Positions 17,825 to 27,243 are shown, counted from the first letter of the stretch. The stretch: DNA of 64,000 nt from Dactylosporangium roseum (GCF_025264685.1 NZ_CP073721.1:8077501-8141500); one strand, 5' to 3'. The notes: generated from the sequence alone by a model not told the origin. Numbers and translations: made by a program.

Positions 17825-18685
17825 TCAGCGTACGAGCTTGGACAGTCGGCGGTCCGCCAAGGGCTTGCCGTTGGTCTGGCAGGTGGGGCAGTACTGCAAC
17901 GACGTGTCGGCGAACGACACCTCACGGACCGTGTCGCCGCAGACCGGACAGGGCAGGCCGGTGCGCGCGTGGACCGCGAGCCCGGAGCGCTTCTCGGACT
18001 TGAGCGTGGCGGCCTTCTGCCCGACCGACCTGGTGACCGCGTCGGCGAGGACGGTGCGCATGGCGGCGTGGAGCCGGCCCATCGCGTCGTCGGCGATCTT
18101 GTTGGTGAGCGCGAAGGGGGACAGCTTGGCGGCGTGCAGGATCTCGTCGGAGTAGGCGTTGCCGACTCCGGCGAGGATGGTCTGGTCGGTGAGGACACCC
18201 TTGATCTGACCGTTTCGTGACCGTATGGCGGCCGCGAACTCGTCCTCGGAGACCGACAGTGCGTCGGGGCCGAGCCGCGACACGCCCGGCACGAGCCGCG
18301 GGTCGGTCACGAAATAGGCGGCCAGGCTCTTCTTCGTGCCGGCCTCGGTCAGGTCGAAGCCGCTGTCGTCGTCGAGGCGCACCCGCAGCGCGATCGGGCC
18401 GGAGCCGGGCTTGAGCGGCGTCTTGGCGTTGAAGCCGTCGCGATAGTGCAGCCAGCCGGCACGGGCCAGGTGGACGACGAGGTGGAGGTCGTCACCCACG
18501 TGGATGTCGAGGAACTTGCCGTGCCGGGACGCGCCGGTGATCGGCTGACCGGCGGCACCGGTGATCGGAGGATCGAAGGTCTTCAGCGCGCTGATGGCGG
18601 ACACTTCGATCCGCTCGACGGTGTGGCCGACGGCGCGCTCCCGCAGGAACGCGGCGAGCGCCTCGACCTCAGGAAGCTCGGGCAC
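17825..18685 (-). CDS. Formamidopyrimidine-DNA glycosylase (Fpg/Nei family)
   Basis: The 286-residue enzyme starts MPELPEVEA, giving catalytic Pro2 and Glu3 after Met removal, and ends with a zinc finger (Cys246, Cys249, Cys266, Cys269). The helix-two-turn-helix region around QTILAGVGNAYSDEIL is present. It removes oxidised bases and cleaves the abasic site. The GTG start is fixed by the required Pro2. Its position inside a polysaccharide locus, 4 bp from the DUF2142 gene and facing the divergent glycosyltransferase, is probably incidental. Fpg and Nei cannot be separated with certainty here. Confidence 0.9.
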   Translation of the reverse strand: MPELPEVEALAAFLRERAVGHTVERIEVSAISALKTFDPPITGAAGQPITGASRHGKFLDIHVGDDLHLVVHLARAGWLHYRDGFNAKTPLKPGSGPIALRVRLDDDSGFDLTEAGTKKSLAAYFVTDPRLVPGVSRLGPDALSVSEDEFAAAIRSRNGQIKGVLTDQTILAGVGNAYSDEILHAAKLSPFALTNKIADDAMGRLHAAMRTVLADAVTRSVGQKAATLKSEKRSGLAVHARTGLPCPVCGDTVREVSFADTSLQYCPTCQTNGKPLADRRLSKLVR

Positions 18686-18729
18686 CCGTACAGTCTGCCG
18701 TAAATCGCGGGCCGTAGGCTTTTTCCGTC

Positions 18730-19899
18730 ATGAAGCCCGCCATGAAGGTCGTCGTCGCGCACAACAGGTATGCGTCCGGTCAGCCGTCCGGGGAGAACGT
18801 CATCGTCGACGCGGAGATGGCGCAGCTCGCGGGGGCCGGGCTCACGGTGCTGCCGTTCCTGCGCAGCTCCGACGAGATCGGCACGTTCTCGACCGCGCAA
18901 AAGGTGCTGCTGCCCCTGTCACCGATCCGCAACGGCGCCGCACAGCGGGCGCTGGCGGCGCTGCTGGCGGCCGAAAAACCGGATGTTCTGCATCTTCACA
19001 ACCCGTATCCACTCATATCACCATGGGTCGTGAAGACCGCGCACGCCCACGGGGTGCCCGTCGTACACACCGTGCACAACTACCGGCAGGTCTGCGCCCC
19101 CGGGCTGTACTTCCGCGACGGGCGCATCTGCACCGAGTGCCGGGGCAAGGCGTTCGCGCTGCCGGCGATCCGGCACACCTGCTACCGCGGCTCGAAGGCA
19201 CAGTCCGCGGTCATGGCGGCGACCCTCGCGTACCACCGCGGCACCTGGCGGCACGTGGACCACTTCATCGCGCTGACCGACCGGATCGCCGCACATCTCG
19301 TCGACTTCGGCATTCCGTCCGAGCGGATCACGGTGAAGCCCAACGGCATCCCGGACAGCGGTGCGGCGACCGCGCCGGGCACCGGGTTCCTCTACGCGGG
19401 GCGGCTGACCCCGGAGAAGGGCCTCGAGCTGCTGCTCGACGCGTGGCAGCGGCATCCGGTCGGTTCGCTCGGCGAGCTGCGGATCGTCGGTGACGGCCCG
19501 CTGCGGCCGCTCGCCGAGTCCACCGCCGCCGCACGCACCGACGTGACCTACGTGGGGCCGCTCGACAACACCGGGACGCGGGCCCAGATCGCGGCCTCGG
19601 CCTGCGTGATCGCCGCGTCGACGTGGCACGACGTGCTGCCGACGATCATCCTGGAGGCGCTGTCCGGCGGCCGGCCGGTGCTGGTCACGGACCGTGGCGG
19701 CATGCCGTTCCTGGCCGGTGACGCCGGCTGGGTCGTCCAGCCGGACGCCGCGTCCCTCGCCGAGGGCCTGCGAGCCGCCGCCGACGGCGCCGCCGCCCTC
19801 GCCGAGGTCGCCCGGCGCCGGTACGAGGAGCACTTCTCCCCCGACATCCTGGTCCGGCGCCTGATCGGCATCTACGAGTCGGTGCGCGACCGGTCGTGA
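18730..19899 (+). CDS. Glycosyltransferase family 4-like (GT-B)
   Basis: The 389-residue GT-B enzyme has an N-terminal acceptor domain (HNRYASGQPSGENVIVDAE, residues 10-28, then VLHLHNPYPLISPWVV and VVHTVHNYRQVCAPGLYF) and a C-terminal donor domain (FLYAGRLTPEKGLELLL near residue 220, and the glutamate-bearing TIILEALSGGRPVLVTDRGGMPF). A Cys cluster around GRICTECRGKAFALP and RHTC may bind a structural metal. Met5 is an alternative start. The stop overlaps the next gene by 4 bp. It probably adds a sugar to the lipid-linked exopolysaccharide repeat. Linkage cannot be read from sequence. Confidence 0.9.
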   Translation: MKPAMKVVVAHNRYASGQPSGENVIVDAEMAQLAGAGLTVLPFLRSSDEIGTFSTAQKVLLPLSPIRNGAAQRALAALLAAEKPDVLHLHNPYPLISPWVVKTAHAHGVPVVHTVHNYRQVCAPGLYFRDGRICTECRGKAFALPAIRHTCYRGSKAQSAVMAATLAYHRGTWRHVDHFIALTDRIAAHLVDFGIPSERITVKPNGIPDSGAATAPGTGFLYAGRLTPEKGLELLLDAWQRHPVGSLGELRIVGDGPLRPLAESTAAARTDVTYVGPLDNTGTRAQIAASACVIAASTWHDVLPTIILEALSGGRPVLVTDRGGMPFLAGDAGWVVQPDAASLAEGLRAAADGAAALAEVARRRYEEHFSPDILVRRLIGIYESVRDRS

Positions 19900-21251
19900 C
19901 GGTACGGGTCCGGTGGACGATCGCCGCGGTGGTGGCCGCCGGGCTGGCCGCCGGGGCGGTCGAGCTCGCGGTCGACGACAGCGCCACCGACGCGCTGCTG
20001 GCCCTGCTCGCCGGGCTGATCGCCGGCGCGACGGGTGCGCTCGGCGTGTCGCTGCTGCCGCTGGCCGACTGGCGCGGGCTCGTCGTGGGCGCGGTCTTCG
20101 TCGGCGCGGGGGTGCTGAGCTGGACGTACACCGACACCGGCGGCGTGGTGTGGACCCTCCTGCTGCTGTCCGGGCTGCTGTTGCTGTACTGGGCGTGGCC
20201 GTACCGGACCCGGCCCGCCCTGCCGCTGCGCCTCGGTGGCGCGTGGCTCGGCGTCGCGTACTGGGTGCTGGGTGTGCTCGGCGCGCTGCTGGTGCTCAAG
20301 GCCGACATCGCGCTGCAGCGGCTGCTCTACGCCGGGTACTTCGGCCTGGTCGTGCTGGTCGTCGTCGCCTTCGCCGGCGCGCGGTTCAGCCTCGGGATCG
20401 CGGCGTCGTTCGTGCTCGGCCTCGCGGTGCTGCTGCTCGCCGGCTCGGGCAACCTGTTCACCTCGCCGCACGTCGTGCCGGACACCCCGTGGGGCACCGG
20501 GTTCGAGTACCGCTTCTGGGGCATGCGCTGGCTGTTGTACCACCCGAACGCGATGGCGCTGGTCTCGGTGCTGGCCGCGATCCGGATCGGCGCCGACCGC
20601 ACGCCGGCCTGGTGGCAGCGCTCCGGCGTCGTGGCACTCGCGGTGCTGATCCTGTGCGTCAGTGACTCGCGCACCGGTTTTCTGGTGCTGCTCGTCGCGG
20701 CGGCGGCGTATGTCTTCGTGTCGCGGACGGAGGCGGTCGTACCGGCTGTCGCGCTGGTCGCGGTCCTGGCCGTCAACGGGCCGTCGTTCATCGTCAAGGA
20801 GCGGTACGGCAGCGACGCCGGGATGAGCAGCGGTCGCGTGGAGACGTGGCGGCAGGTCGCGGCGGACTGGCGGGCGGACAGCGCCGCGGAGAAACTGCTG
20901 GGCAACACCCGGGACGCCCGGGCCACGGTGTATCGGGCCAGCAGCGGTCCGGACATCAAGCTGACGGTCGACAACGCCCCGATCGCCGCGCTGCGCAAGG
21001 CGGGCGTCGTGGGTGTGCTGACCTTCGTGGTCGGCGTGGTCCTGCTGTCGTGGAACCTGTGGCGCCGCCGTGCCCACGCCCCGCCCTGGCTGCTGGTGCT
21101 GTTCCCGGCGGCCCTGGTGAGCACAGTGACCAACGAGTGGCTGCTGGGCGGCACGGGCAGCACGCTGTGGCTGCTCCTGCTGTCCGGCGAGGCGGCGCTG
21201 CTGACCGTCCGGCGAGAGGCTGTGCCGGCTGAGGCGGGACCCGCGCGCTAG
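19896..21251 (+). CDS. O-antigen ligase/polymerase-like membrane protein
   Basis: The 451-residue protein has about 12 helices and one large extracytoplasmic loop after helix 9 (residues about 290-365) containing RVETWRQVAADWRADSAAEKLLG and DNAPIAALRKAG. This fits the Wzy_C/WaaL O-antigen ligase family, where the loop binds the lipid-linked substrate. The SDSRTGFLVLLVA segment just before the loop is also typical. GTG 19896 overlaps the glycosyltransferase stop (GTGA). Its role is polymerisation or ligation of exopolysaccharide units outside the membrane. It converges with the flippase, 7 bp apart. Confidence 0.8.
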   Translation: MTVRVRWTIAAVVAAGLAAGAVELAVDDSATDALLALLAGLIAGATGALGVSLLPLADWRGLVVGAVFVGAGVLSWTYTDTGGVVWTLLLLSGLLLLYWAWPYRTRPALPLRLGGAWLGVAYWVLGVLGALLVLKADIALQRLLYAGYFGLVVLVVVAFAGARFSLGIAASFVLGLAVLLLAGSGNLFTSPHVVPDTPWGTGFEYRFWGMRWLLYHPNAMALVSVLAAIRIGADRTPAWWQRSGVVALAVLILCVSDSRTGFLVLLVAAAAYVFVSRTEAVVPAVALVAVLAVNGPSFIVKERYGSDAGMSSGRVETWRQVAADWRADSAAEKLLGNTRDARATVYRASSGPDIKLTVDNAPIAALRKAGVVGVLTFVVGVVLLSWNLWRRRAHAPPWLLVLFPAALVSTVTNEWLLGGTGSTLWLLLLSGEAALLTVRREAVPAEAGPAR

Positions 21252-21258
21252 CGCCTGG

Positions 21259-22596
21259 TCAGGCGCTCTTGGCCGCGTCCAGGCGAGGCGTCGCCGGGGA
21301 CTCGGGAGGAGGGCCGACCCGCTTCAGGGCTTGGAAGTAGAGCGTCATCATGCAGATCAAGCCGGCCGTCGAGCCGGTCAGGAGACCCCACGCGGCGCCG
21401 TGCAGGCCGTAGTTCGCGCCGATCGAGAGGCCGGTCAGCGAGATGGTCGCGAAGACGACGTACTGCACGAAGAGCATCCGTGCCCGGTGCATGCCGCGCA
21501 TCGCGGCCGTGAACGGGACCTGCAGCAGGTAGACCGCCCCTTGCAGGGCGATCGGCAGGGCCAGCGGCGCGGCCTCGGAGAACTTGCCCGTCCTGGTGAG
21601 CGCCCACGACACGAGCGGCCAGACGATGATCACCATCAGCGTGCCCAGCACCGCGAACGCGATCGCCAACTGGCGGGTCTGGCGGCGCAGGGTCGCGGCC
21701 GCCTCGATACCCTCGGCGCCCGGCCTGGCGGCGGCGGCCGCGTTGCGCGAGGCGCGGGGCACGAGGAGGCCCTGGATCGCCGCGACCAGGTTCTGCACCG
21801 GCTGGAGCTGCACCGTCTGCACGAAGCGCAGGTTACCCAGGTCGATCTTGGAGAGCTTGCCGGCGACCAGGAAGCTGATCGACAGCACCTGCACCTGGGC
21901 CACGACTGCGGTCGCGGTGAACCAGCCCGACAGATGGCGGGTCTCGGCGAGCCACGCCTTCGGGTTGCCTCCCCACGGCAGGTGCCCCTCGCGCAGCACG
22001 TAGACCGTCGCGCCGGCGGTCGCGCCGATGCCCCACGCGGCGAGCAGGCCGCCGGGGGTGGAGTGGCCGATCAGCACCATGACGAGGATCGCGATGCCCT
22101 GGGTGCCCGCCCAGACGAGGTCGATGCCGAGGGCCTTCTCCGGCCGGCGGTCGGCGAGGTAGTCACACCGGGCGGTGTCGTGCAACATGATCGGGACCAT
22201 GAACGGGGTCAGCCAGATCAGTTCATGCAGGTCGATCTTCCCGCTGTGCGGCCACATCAGCCAGATCCCGACGAAGATGACCGTCGTGACGAGCCCGGAA
22301 CACAGGGCGGTCGTCAGCCCGTTGCGCACCAGCCGCACCCGGTGGTCGCCGTCGTACCGTGACGCCAGCGCGAGAAGGACGTCGCCGACGATGGCCCGGT
22401 TGAGGTACATGGAGAAATAGCCGACGCTGAGTGCGAGCGCGAGCGCACCGAACTGTTCCTTGGCCAGCAGGACGCCGCCGAGCAGCGTGTTTGCGGCGTT
22501 GGCGGTGGCGATGACCACCTGGTCGAGCAGGCCGGCGCCGACAAAGCGGGAGGCAGCACGCAACGCCTGGCCGCGGCGGGACGGCTGGTCGGTCAC
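21259..22596 (-). CDS. Polysaccharide flippase (MATE/Wzx-like)
   Basis: The 445-residue membrane protein has about 12-14 helices with an Arg-rich N-terminus, ANAANTLLGGVLLAKEQFGALALA in the first helices, a conserved-length cytoplasmic loop around residues 255-290 and a paired helix pattern typical of oligosaccharide flippases. It would move the lipid-linked repeat unit across the membrane. GTG 22596 is the only start that keeps the first helix intact. Although it sits on the opposite strand to the polymerase, it completes a set of initiating transferase, glycosyltransferase, flippase and polymerase in one 8-kb locus. Confidence 0.82.
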   Translation of the reverse strand: MTDQPSRRGQALRAASRFVGAGLLDQVVIATANAANTLLGGVLLAKEQFGALALALSVGYFSMYLNRAIVGDVLLALASRYDGDHRVRLVRNGLTTALCSGLVTTVIFVGIWLMWPHSGKIDLHELIWLTPFMVPIMLHDTARCDYLADRRPEKALGIDLVWAGTQGIAILVMVLIGHSTPGGLLAAWGIGATAGATVYVLREGHLPWGGNPKAWLAETRHLSGWFTATAVVAQVQVLSISFLVAGKLSKIDLGNLRFVQTVQLQPVQNLVAAIQGLLVPRASRNAAAAARPGAEGIEAAATLRRQTRQLAIAFAVLGTLMVIIVWPLVSWALTRTGKFSEAAPLALPIALQGAVYLLQVPFTAAMRGMHRARMLFVQYVVFATISLTGLSIGANYGLHGAAWGLLTGSTAGLICMMTLYFQALKRVGPPPESPATPRLDAAKSA

Positions 22597-22678
22597 GAGC
22601 CGTGCGGGTTGCGAGCGGGCTTCACGACACGCACCATACGGGACTTTTGGGTGACGCGACTATCCGCTGCCGAGGCAA

Positions 22679-24115
22679 TCACCAGCTCACGTCGAGCGGC
22701 TTCCCCTCCGCATAACCCGCCGCGCTCTGGACACCCACCGTCGCACGCTCAGCGAACTCCACCAGGTCGGCCGCACCGGCATAGGTGCAGGCGCTGCGCA
22801 CACCCGCCACGATCGCGTCGAGGATGTCCTCGACGCCGGGGCGGCGCGGATCGAGATACATCCGGGAGGTCGAGATACCCTCCTCGAACAGTGCCTTGCG
22901 GGCCCGCTCGTAGACGCTGTCGTCGGCGGTGCGGCGGCTGACCGCGCGGGCCGAGGCCATGCCGAAGTTCTCCTTGTAGAGCCGGCCGTCGGCGTCGCGC
23001 CGGGGATCGCCCGGGGACTCGTGCGTGCCGGCCAGCCAGGAGCCGATCATGACGTTGGACGCGCCGGCGGCCAGTGCCAGGGCGACGTCTCGCGGGTGGC
23101 GGACGCCGCCGTCGGCCCACACGTGGCGGCCCATCCGCCTGGCCTCGGCGGCGCACTCGAGCACCGCGGAGAACTGCGGCCGGCCGACGCCGGTCATCAT
23201 CCGGGTCGTGCACATCGCGCCGGGCCCGACACCGACCTTGACGATGTCGGCACCGGCCTCGAGCAGGTCGGCGGTGCCCTCGCGGGTGACGACGTTGCCG
23301 GCGACGATCGGCACGCCCGGGTCGAGCGCGCGGACCGCGCGCAGCGTGCTGATCATCCGCTCCTGGTGGCCGTGCGCGGTGTCGACGACCAGCACGTCGA
23401 CGCCGGCGGCGATCAACTTGTCGGCGCGGCCGGCGGCGTCGCCGGTGATGCCGATCGCGGCGCCGATGCGCAGCCGCCCGTCGGCGTCGACGGCCGGCTG
23501 GTAGAGGGTTGCCCGCAGCGCGGAGGTGCGGGTGAAGATGCCGACGAGCCGGCCGGCCTGGTCGATCACCGGCGCCAGCTTGTGGTGGCCTGCGGCGAGC
23601 CGGTTGAAGGCGTCCTCGGGGGTGATGTCGTCGGGCAGCGTCAGCAGTCTTCGCGACATGACGCCCTGCAACTGGCTGAACCGGTCGACGTCGGCGCAGT
23701 CGCTCTCGGTCACCACGCCGATCGGCCGGCCGTCCTCGACCACGATCACCGCGCCGTGTGCACGCTTGGGCAGCAGGTCGAGCGCGAGCGACACGGTCTC
23801 GGTCGGCCCGAGGGTGATCGGGGTGTCGTAGACGAGATGGCGGCCCTTCACCCAGGACACGGCTTCGGAGACGACATCGATCGGGATGTCCTGCGGGATG
23901 ATCGCGAGTGCGCCCCGCCGCGCGACGGTTTCCGCCATACGCCGACCGGCGACGGCGGTCATGTTGGCAACGACGATCGGGATCGTGGTGCCACTGCCGT
24001 CGCGGGTGTTGAGATCCACCGCCATCCGGGACTCCACGGCCGAGCGGCTCGGCACCATGAAGACATCGTCGTAGGTGAGATCGTGAGCAGGCGTCTGGTC
24101 GTTGAGGAACCGCAC
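22679..24115 (-). CDS. guaB1: GuaB1-type IMP dehydrogenase-like protein, probable GMP reductase
   Basis: The 478-residue TIM-barrel enzyme has two CBS motifs inserted at about residues 95-205, the active-site Cys in GAMCTTRMMTGVGRPQ (about residue 300), the IMP/NAD-site DTAHGHQ and GADIVKVGVGPG, and a flap region. Actinobacterial GuaB1 proteins carry this architecture and a mycobacterial member has been reported to act as a GMP reductase, converting GMP to IMP. The N-terminus MRFLNDQTPAHDLTYDDVFMVPS is family-typical and fixes the start. It is divergent from a second CBS protein at 24222, with 106 bp shared upstream region. Confidence 0.9.
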   Translation of the reverse strand: MRFLNDQTPAHDLTYDDVFMVPSRSAVESRMAVDLNTRDGSGTTIPIVVANMTAVAGRRMAETVARRGALAIIPQDIPIDVVSEAVSWVKGRHLVYDTPITLGPTETVSLALDLLPKRAHGAVIVVEDGRPIGVVTESDCADVDRFSQLQGVMSRRLLTLPDDITPEDAFNRLAAGHHKLAPVIDQAGRLVGIFTRTSALRATLYQPAVDADGRLRIGAAIGITGDAAGRADKLIAAGVDVLVVDTAHGHQERMISTLRAVRALDPGVPIVAGNVVTREGTADLLEAGADIVKVGVGPGAMCTTRMMTGVGRPQFSAVLECAAEARRMGRHVWADGGVRHPRDVALALAAGASNVMIGSWLAGTHESPGDPRRDADGRLYKENFGMASARAVSRRTADDSVYERARKALFEEGISTSRMYLDPRRPGVEDILDAIVAGVRSACTYAGAADLVEFAERATVGVQSAAGYAEGKPLDVSW

Positions 24116-24221
24116 GTTTCCGAACTTTATCTCGATGCCTCAGATTGATGGGCAAGTCTTGAGAGTTGGCCTCAGGGGCGGGAGGATGTCCGTACCGTGC
24201 CTTGCGAGGAGTGATGCGCCC

Positions 24222-24608
24222 ATGCAAGTACACGAAGCCATGTCCGCGGTCGTGGTACAGCTCGGCCCGGACCATACCCTGCGTCAAGCCGCACGGCTGA
24301 TGTCCACCCACAAGGTCGGTTCGGCGGTCGTCGCCGACCCCGACGGCGCCGGGGTCGGGATCATCACCGAGCGGGACATCCTCAACGCGCTCGGCACCGG
24401 CCTCGACCCAGACGTCGAGCGGACCGCCGAGCACATCACCTGGGAAGTCGTCTACGCCAGCCCGACCTGGACGATCGAGGAAGCGGCGAGCGCCATGGTG
24501 CGCGGCGGCTTCCGCCACCTGGTCGTCCTCGACGAGGATGACGTGCTCGGGGTGATCTCCGTGCGCGACATCATCCGAGTCTGGGTCCAGACCACCATTC
24601 CGGCCTGA
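24222..24608 (+). CDS. Two-CBS-domain protein
   Basis: The 128-residue protein is essentially one Bateman module: CBS1 residues 1-60 (MQVHEAMSAVVVQLGPDHTL, then GVGIITERDILNAL) and CBS2 residues 68-125 (VVYASPTWTIEEAASAMV, then VLGVISVRDIIRVW). Such modules bind adenine nucleotides and regulate other proteins. The ATG at 24222 follows GAGGAG by 10 bases; the longer frame to 24102 overlaps the divergent guaB1 gene. Its divergent pairing with a CBS-containing purine enzyme suggests a link to purine-nucleotide sensing, which is inference. Confidence 0.85.
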   Translation: MQVHEAMSAVVVQLGPDHTLRQAARLMSTHKVGSAVVADPDGAGVGIITERDILNALGTGLDPDVERTAEHITWEVVYASPTWTIEEAASAMVRGGFRHLVVLDEDDVLGVISVRDIIRVWVQTTIPA

Positions 24609-24802
24609 CCGCGGCGGTCCCGGCCGGCCGTGTCCCAGGTCATACTCCCGGGCCCGACGCTCGGGATGACCGGCGTGGGGCACGCTCGGCCGGAAAAGCA
24701 TGGCGCCGATCCGGGCATCGGCCGAAAAACCGCCGCACTCCGCCCGGTGGACGAGCCGGAACTCGGCTGAGTCGTCCGCGGCGGCTCTCGTAGGCTGCCA
24801 TC

Positions 24803-25894
24803 ATGCAGCTCATTTCTTTCGCCCGTGGCGCACCCAGTCTCGACATCGTCGACGTCGACGGACTCAAGGCCGCCGCCGTGCGGGCCTTCGAGGCCGACCC
24901 GGCTGGCATCACCGCCTACGGCACGTCCGTCGGCTACCTTCCTCTGCGCTCGTGGATCGCCACCAAGCACGGTGTGGAGGCCGACCAGGTCATCGTGACC
25001 AACGGCTCGCTGCAGGCCGACGCACTGCTGTTCGAGCACCTGGTCAAGCCCGGCGACGCGGTGGTCGTGGAGAAGCCGACCTATGACCGCACCCTGCTCA
25101 ACCTGCGCAACCTGGGCGCCGAGGTGCACCAGGTGTCGGTCGAGGAGGACGGCCTCGACGTCGAGGAGCTGCGGAAGCTGCTCGACAGCGGCGTCCGCCC
25201 GACCCTCGCGCACATCATTCCGAACTTCCAGAACCCGGCCGGCGTCACCCTGTCGGCGGACAAGCGGCGAGCCCTGGTCGCGCTGGCGGAGCGGTACGGC
25301 TTCACGATCTTCGAGGACGACCCGTATGCGGACATCCGCTGGCGGGGCGAGAAGCTGCCGACGATGCTGTCCCAGGACACGGCCGGCGTCGTCGTCCACG
25401 CCAGCTCCTTCACCAAGACGGTCGCCCCCGGCCTGCGGGTCGGCTACCTGGTCGGTCCGCAGGCGACGATCGCCGCGATCGCCAAGCGGGCGACGAACCT
25501 CTACATCTCGCCGAGCATGGTCGCCGAGGCGATCACCCACCAGTTCTGCGTGAGCGGCGACATCGAGCGGTCGATCGCCAAGGTGTCGGCGACGCTGGGC
25601 GAGCGCGCCCGGCTGCTGGCCGAGGGCCTGCGCAAGCACGTGCCCGACGCGCGGTTCGTGGAGCCGGACGGCGGCTACTTCCTCTGGGTGGAGCTGCCGG
25701 AGGACGTCGACACGACGGAGCTGGAGAAGGTCGCGGCGCGGGACTTCGGCGTGGCCGTGGTCAAGGGCAGCGACTTCCTCCTCGAGGGCGGTCGCAACGC
25801 GGTCCGGCTGGCGTTCTCGGCCGTGCTGACGGATCAGATCGACGAAGGCGTGGCCCGCTTGGCCGCGGCGATCGAGGCCGTTCGCAAAAGCTGA
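24803..25894 (+). CDS. PLP-dependent aminotransferase, 2-aminoadipate/LysN-like
   Basis: The 363-residue fold-type I aminotransferase has the PLP lysine at Lys205 (SSFTKTVAPGLRVGY), the pyridine-N Asp172/173 (FEDDPYADIRW), PNFQNPAGVTLS (140-151) and a C-terminal Arg in RNAVRLAFS. The pattern fits the aminoadipate/kynurenine (LysN/KAT II) group of the MocR/AAT-I families, without an N-terminal HTH domain. It starts MQLISFARGAPSLDIVDVDG, a complete N-terminus. It lies 195 bp after the CBS gene and forms its own unit. The substrate is likely an amino acid with a bulky or acidic side chain and is not certain. Confidence 0.88.
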   Translation: MQLISFARGAPSLDIVDVDGLKAAAVRAFEADPAGITAYGTSVGYLPLRSWIATKHGVEADQVIVTNGSLQADALLFEHLVKPGDAVVVEKPTYDRTLLNLRNLGAEVHQVSVEEDGLDVEELRKLLDSGVRPTLAHIIPNFQNPAGVTLSADKRRALVALAERYGFTIFEDDPYADIRWRGEKLPTMLSQDTAGVVVHASSFTKTVAPGLRVGYLVGPQATIAAIAKRATNLYISPSMVAEAITHQFCVSGDIERSIAKVSATLGERARLLAEGLRKHVPDARFVEPDGGYFLWVELPEDVDTTELEKVAARDFGVAVVKGSDFLLEGGRNAVRLAFSAVLTDQIDEGVARLAAAIEAVRKS

Positions 25895-25955
25895 CACCAA
25901 ACCGTGATGATGGGGGTGGTTCCCCAGCCGGTACCGGATGGATCAAAATCCAGCC

Positions 25956-26062
25956 CGGCGCGCTTTGCGAATCGCGCCGCAGGCATCACCCCCGCCCCCC
26001 AACGGCACCGGGTGGGCCGACCGCGCCCCCACCCCCCACCTGCGGTCGGTCCACCCGGTGCC
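25956..26062 (+). promoter_or_regulatory. Structured leader of corA with two hairpins
   Basis: In the 195-bp gap before corA, a 7-bp stem (25956-25962/25973-25979) is followed by a 21-bp stem with one mismatch (26004-26024/26042-26062, starting GGCACCGGGTGGGCCGACC) and a 17-base C/A-rich loop. The big hairpin ends 28 bases before the corA ATG. There is no T-tract. It could be a terminator of the aminotransferase gene or a regulatory leader of the magnesium transporter. I do not recognise the known M-box consensus. Confidence 0.6.
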
Positions 26063-26089
26063 AACGTTCGTTCCGCCTGGGAGGTCGTG

Positions 26090-27220
26090 ATGGCCGACAA
26101 TCAGCAGAACACCGCCGGCTCGCTGTCGCGTGCCTTCTCCCGGCCTGTCCGGGCGATGTCGCGGATGCTGAGTTCGCCGGCGCCGGCCGTGCCGGCGGTG
26201 CAGCCCGCCGTGGGCAGCGCGATCGTCGACTGCGCGCTCTACGTCGACGGCGTCCGCCAGCCCGGTGAGTGGCACTACGCGGAGGCGCTGCACGCGGCGC
26301 GCCGGCACCGCAGCGGCTTCGTGTGGATCGGCCTGAAAGAGCCGCACGCCGACGAGATGTCGGCCATCGCCGAGACGTTCGAGCTGCACGAGTTGGCCGT
26401 CGAGGACGCGGTGACCTCGAAGCAGCGGCCGAAGGTCGAGCGGTACGGCGAAATGATCTTCGTGACGATGCGCACCGCGCGATACGTCGAGCACGACGAG
26501 ATCACCGACACGAGCGAGGTCGTCGAGACCGGCGACGTGCTGATGTTCATCGGCGAGCACTTCATCATCACCGTGCGGCACGGTGACGCGAGCCGGCTCG
26601 CCCCGGTCCGCTCCGGCCTGGAGCAGCGCCGAGAGGTGATGGCCCGCGGGCCGTGGGCGGTCGCCTACGCCGTGACGGACAGCGTCGTCGACACGCTGGT
26701 CGAGGTGGCCACCGGCATCGAGGAGGACGTCGCGGCGGTCGAGGACCAGGTGTTCGCCCCGTCGCGGAGCAGCGGCACGAGCCGGATCCAGAGGGTGTAC
26801 CAGCTCAAGCGCGAGCTGATGGAGTTCAAGCGCGCCGTGCTGCCGCTCCAACGGCCCCTCGCCGGGCTGGCCACCGGCCAGTTCACGGAGGTACCCGACG
26901 AGATCCGCCGGTACTTCCGCGACGTCAACGACCACCTGGCGCGCGCGGTCGAGCAGGTCCTGTACCTCGACGACGTCATCAACTCGGTGCTGCAGGCGCG
27001 GCTGGCGCAGGTGAGCGTCGACCAGAACAACGACATGCGCAAGATCGCCGCGTGGGCCGCCATCGCCGCGGTCTGGACCGCGATCGCGGGCATCTACGGG
27101 ATGAACTTCGACTTCATGCCGGAGACCAAGTGGGTCTTCGGCTACCCGGGCGTGATGGCGTTGATCGTGGCGATCTCCGCCGGGCTCTACCGGGCCTTCC
27201 GCCGCAGCGGCTGGCTCTGA
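26090..27220 (+). CDS. corA: CorA-family magnesium/cobalt transporter
   Basis: The 376-residue protein has a long cytoplasmic alpha/beta domain (residues 45-300), a stalk helix, and two C-terminal transmembrane helices separated by the selectivity motif YGMNFDFMPE (about residue 335). A 40-residue Ala/Pro-rich N-terminal extension precedes the domain. ATG 26090 is preceded by GGGAGG at good spacing. It forms a pentameric channel importing Mg2+ (or Co2+) with cytoplasmic Mg2+ gating. A bidirectional-looking hairpin at 27244-27272 follows the stop. Confidence 0.93.
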   Translation: MADNQQNTAGSLSRAFSRPVRAMSRMLSSPAPAVPAVQPAVGSAIVDCALYVDGVRQPGEWHYAEALHAARRHRSGFVWIGLKEPHADEMSAIAETFELHELAVEDAVTSKQRPKVERYGEMIFVTMRTARYVEHDEITDTSEVVETGDVLMFIGEHFIITVRHGDASRLAPVRSGLEQRREVMARGPWAVAYAVTDSVVDTLVEVATGIEEDVAAVEDQVFAPSRSSGTSRIQRVYQLKRELMEFKRAVLPLQRPLAGLATGQFTEVPDEIRRYFRDVNDHLARAVEQVLYLDDVINSVLQARLAQVSVDQNNDMRKIAAWAAIAAVWTAIAGIYGMNFDFMPETKWVFGYPGVMALIVAISAGLYRAFRRSGWL

Positions 27221-27243
27221 GCACATCTGAGGCGCACATAGGT

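Noticed and set aside
24609..24802. Small hairpin with A-run after the CBS gene as a terminator
   Set aside because: The stem near 24705-24725 is short and is followed by A rather than T on the plus strand; no support on either strand.
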